Positions 61,151-64,000 of a stretch of 64,000 bases of DNA are shown piece by piece. The DNA is from G965232465 sp965276005. Its GTDB lineage: Bacteria; Pseudomonadota; Alphaproteobacteria; JAQWUY01. A program made the translations under genes and the position numbers. The notes under the pieces were generated by a model. That model worked only from the letters and a program-made list of their open reading frames with translations. It was not told the DNA's origin and searched no databases. Positions within the stretch are counted from its first letter, which is position 1; each line of letters starts with the position of its first letter. The stretch is from positions 1,984,001 to 2,048,000 of the forward strand of contig OZ254962.1 of NCBI GenBank assembly GCA_965276005.1, written 5' to 3'.

Positions 61151-62766
61151 ATGATTGATAAAAACTTGCCCTATTTACCGGATATTTTAGAATGTATTGC
61201 TAATCTCAGCAATGATGAGGTTTTTACGCCGCCCCGTTTGGTAAATCAGATGTTGGACATGTTACCGTCTCATTTGTTTACCTGTCCGCACACGACTTTT
61301 TTTGATCCATTTACCAAATCGGGGGTATTTTTACGGGAAATAGCCGAACGGTTAAACAAGGGTTTAACGGACACAATCCCCGATAATCAGCAGCGGATCG
61401 ATCATATTTTTAAACATCAGCTGTTTGGTGTTGCCACTTCTGAGTTATCTGCTTTGATGGCACGCAGAAGTGTATATCGTGCCAAAGCCGCCAACAATCC
61501 CGTATATGCGGTAAGTAAAGTTTTTACAACAGAGCAGGGCAATATATTATACGACGAATATGACCACGATTGGCAAGGCACCAAGTGTGCTGTCTGTGGG
61601 GTCAGCCGTGCTGTGTATGACAGGGGCGAACACCTTGAAAAATACGCCTATCCATTTTTACATATGGATTTGAAAAATCCACACTTCGAACATGGGAATA
61701 AGAATATGCAATTTGATGTTATTATTGGCAATCCACCATATCAGATGGACGATGGGGGGGCTCAAGCATCGGCAAAACCCCTGTATCATTTATTTGTTGA
61801 ACAGGCTAAAAAACTAAAACCCCGTTATTTGACTATGATTATTCCCGCCCGCTGGTACGCAGGGGGCAAGGGACTCGATGATTTTCGTAACACTATGATA
61901 CACGATACAAAAATATCCCATTTGGTCGATTATCCTAAGGCGTCCGATTGTTTTCAAGGGGTTGAAATTAAGGGCGGCGTATGTTATTTTTTGTGGGATA
62001 GGGATAAAACGAATGCGGATTGTATGGTAATAACCAAACGCCAAGATATGGCGGATAACATAAAAACCCGCCCCCTAAAAATCGATAACACGGATATTTT
62101 AATCCGTAACAATGATAGTATCAGTATACTAGAAAAAATACAACAAAAACAATCTATTATAGCATCTGACAGGGGGGGGGGGGGGGGGTATATTCCAAGC
62201 TATGGTTTAACGGGTGTGTAAGTTCCCGTAAACCTTTTGGACTCGACAGCAAATATCGGGGCAGAAATACCCAGAGTTCCGAAAACCCCATAAAACTATA
62301 TGCCAATAAATCGGTTGGCTACATAAACAAACGAGATATTATCCGCAACCACCATTGGATACCCAAGTATAAGGTGTATATGAGTAAGGCATCAGATGGA
62401 AGTGGTAAAATACCAGCGGATATTTTAGGCAAACCCTTTATCGGCGAACCAAATACCGCCTGCACAGAAACATACCTTGTGATAGGTACCTATGACGATT
62501 ACAATACCGCATGTAATGTGTGTACCTACATATCGACAAAATTCTTTCGCTTTATGGTCAGTTTTGTTAAAAATACACAGGACGGCACAGCAAAAGTATA
62601 TCGCTTTGTCCCCGTGATCGACCTAACGAAATCGTGGACAGACACCGCACTATATGCCTATTTTAATCTCGACAAGGACGAAATCGCCCTTATTGAATCG
62701 ACCATCAAACCCATGCAGTCGGATTTTAAAAACCCTTATGAAAATATGGGGGACGACAATGGATAA
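61151..62766 (+). pseudogene. Eco57I-family N6-adenine DNA methylase, phase-OFF by poly-G frameshift
   Basis: Two frames of one gene. The 5' frame (61151-62221, 356 residues) holds NDEVFTPPRLVNQML, motif I DPFTKSGVFL (52-61), a CxxC (C146, C149), and NPPY at residues 194-197, then shifts out of frame after a run of 17 G and stops at 62219-62221. The other frame continues from the G run to 62766 with the rest of the C-terminal domain (SKLWFNGCVS..., KYKVYMSKASDGSGKIP...). A tract of 15 or 18 G would join them into a protein of 537 or 538 residues. This is a reversible OFF state rather than decay, as the downstream frame is intact and overlaps the next gene as ATGGATAA. Confidence 0.88.
62172..62188 (+). 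repeat. Poly-G tract of 17 bases (phase-variation switch)
   Basis: Seventeen consecutive G (62172-62188) inside the methylase gene, coding for a run of Gly in the 5' frame. Tracts this long slip at high rate in replication. The window sequence has the OFF length; 18 or 15 would be ON. Sequencing length error in the homopolymer is possible. Confidence 0.9.
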
Positions 62767-64000
62767 CACCTATTTTCCCGATCGCACTATCAATCCACGC
62801 ATTTATGCGTATGTATTGCCTGAATCTGTGGAACATCAGGGGCTCATTAAAATTGGATACACCACAAAAACCGCCAAACACCGTATAAGGGAACAATTAA
62901 CAGTACTTGGCAATCCCACATATACCATATTGCTAGATGAACCTGCCATACGGGCGGACGGTACAGGTTTTAAAGACCATGATATACACACCTATTTAAA
63001 ATCCGCAGGCTTTCAAAATACCGCTGGCGAATGGTTTAAATGCCGTGTCGATGATGTCAAAAACGCCATAGTGTCCATTCGTAACAACACAGCATACACG
63101 CCAGAGCGGACACAAGATTTTTCTATGCGTCCCGAACAACAACAAGCGGTCGATAAAACGGCTGATTATTTTCATCGGGTGATTGCCGACAATCAAACCC
63201 CAAAATTTTTATGGAATGCAAAAATGCGATTCGGCAAGACATTTACCGCTTATAAATTTGCCGAAAAAATGGGGTATAAAAAAATCTTAATCTTAACCTT
63301 TAAACCAGCGGTACAATCCGCATGGCAAGACGATCTTTTAACCCATATCGACTTTGAAAATTGGCAATTTATTACCGCTGATACAGTGGAGTCGCCAGAC
63401 AATCAAAAGCCATTTGTATACTTTGCATCCTTGCAGGACATATTAGGTACAAACCCCATAACTAAGGGATTAAAGCCCAAAAATGAATGGGTGCATGCTA
63501 TAAATTGGGATTTGGTGATTTTTGACGAATACCATTACGGGGCATGGCGGGACAATACTCAGGACCTGTTCGAACAATCCGATACAACCGCTATGGAACA
63601 GCGATTCGATAAAAAATCCGCTGCATTACAAAACGCTGTAACCCATGATAGCATACCCATTACAACCAACGGATTTTTATATCTCTCAGGGACCCCATTT
63701 CGTGCCATTGCCACCGGTGAATTTGTCGAAGATAACATGTTCAATTGGACATACACGGACGAACAACAAGCAAAACAAAAATGGGATAAACACTCCCCCA
63801 ACCCATACGCCCCTTTACCACAAATGGTTATGTTGACCTATAAAATGCCCGAATCCATATCGCATATTGCCCTTGCGGGGGAATATAACGAATTTGATTT
63901 AAACACTTTCTTTAAAGCATCGTATGACAAGGACAAACACATCGAACAACACGCTGTATTTGATAAGGAAAAATATGTACAGAAATGGCTAAACTTTATA
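62759..64000 (+). CDS. Restriction subunit: GIY-YIG-like nuclease plus DEAD/DEAH helicase (partial)
   Basis: The first 414 codons of an SF2 helicase-type restriction protein; the frame is open to the window end. Residues about 14-100 are a GIY-YIG-like (T5orf172) nuclease domain, with IYAYVL and IKIGYT strands, R42/R44 and a Glu in GEWFKC (E91). The helicase part has RPEQ (Q motif region), MRFGKT (Walker A, 156-161), DEYH (256-259) and SGTPF (310-314). From memory this two-domain build accompanies Eco57I-type methylases. The ATG at 62759 overlaps the methylase stop by eight bases (ATGGATAA), coupling translation to the ON-state methylase. Confidence 0.88.
   Translation, partial: MDNTYFPDRTINPRIYAYVLPESVEHQGLIKIGYTTKTAKHRIREQLTVLGNPTYTILLDEPAIRADGTGFKDHDIHTYLKSAGFQNTAGEWFKCRVDDVKNAIVSIRNNTAYTPERTQDFSMRPEQQQAVDKTADYFHRVIADNQTPKFLWNAKMRFGKTFTAYKFAEKMGYKKILILTFKPAVQSAWQDDLLTHIDFENWQFITADTVESPDNQKPFVYFASLQDILGTNPITKGLKPKNEWVHAINWDLVIFDEYHYGAWRDNTQDLFEQSDTTAMEQRFDKKSAALQNAVTHDSIPITTNGFLYLSGTPFRAIATGEFVEDNMFNWTYTDEQQAKQKWDKHSPNPYAPLPQMVMLTYKMPESISHIALAGEYNEFDLNTFFKASYDKDKHIEQHAVFDKEKYVQKWLNFI

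Overview
The window looks like a chromosomal piece of an alphaproteobacterium. The N-terminus of SecA carries the GSSNDR and VREA...RHYDVQL...GEGKT pattern of that class, and the metabolic content is free-living: polyamine, sugar and siderophore-type importers, molybdenum cofactor synthesis, NAD-formate dehydrogenase and D-lactate dehydrogenase. GC is in the middle range by eye for most genes. It drops clearly in the right-hand accessory part, lowest in the 52512-54221 gene. No ribosomal RNA is present, so the genus cannot be named.

Layout. 1-5569: housekeeping genes (secA 5' end, hemN behind an FNR-type box, a Ppx/GppA phosphatase, msrA, rlmN, a MarC-type membrane protein). 5734-20336: an amine and amino-compound locus. 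It holds an HDAC-like deacetylase with a flavin monooxygenase, a LysR regulator, a minus-strand operon potA-potB-potC-potD plus GMC oxidoreductase, and a divergent plus-strand operon of aminotransferase, aldehyde dehydrogenase, M20 deacylase, RidA and a DUF1028 protein. 20350-22803: a pyruvoyl-type histidine decarboxylase (hdcA) with a near-perfect promoter and three helically phased boxes, divergent from NAD-dependent formate dehydrogenase. 22930-27182: tRNA-Arg(CCG), a TauE-type exporter, and a compact Moco operon moaA, moaC-moaB fusion, moaD, moaE, mobA. 27654-36015: a sugar-type ABC importer operon running into a b561-type membrane protein, a beta-propeller protein and a PdxA-family dehydrogenase, divergent from an SMP-30 lactonase. 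36085-40679: SDR, acylating acetaldehyde dehydrogenase, 4-hydroxy-2-oxovalerate aldolase and D-lactate dehydrogenase.

40848-41524 is a scar. A LacI-family gene is cut after about 24 codons exactly where a 50-nt tRNA-Thr 3' fragment begins, and an IS1595-like transposase remnant follows. 41486-49096 holds a translationally coupled pair: a 1,817-residue glutamate-synthase-like protein and a reductase with two tandem flavodoxin domains. 49327-58685 carries uppP, a membrane-anchored HExxH protein, an orphan C5 DNA methyltransferase opposite an AT-rich beta-helix membrane protein, a MATE transporter and an iron-type ABC importer.

58915-64000 is a restriction-modification locus: a small methylase-like protein, a class II Fic protein, an eleven-copy array of 40-bp hairpin repeats, an Eco57I-family methylase gene interrupted at a 17-G tract (phase-variable, OFF as sequenced), and a GIY-YIG/helicase restriction subunit that runs off the end.

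Strongest leads: the phase-variable R-M locus with its hairpin array next to the mod promoter; the pyruvoyl histidine decarboxylase in a Gram-negative with phased operator boxes; the GltB-like/double-flavodoxin pair; and the LacI/tRNA junction that orphans an operator-like palindrome.
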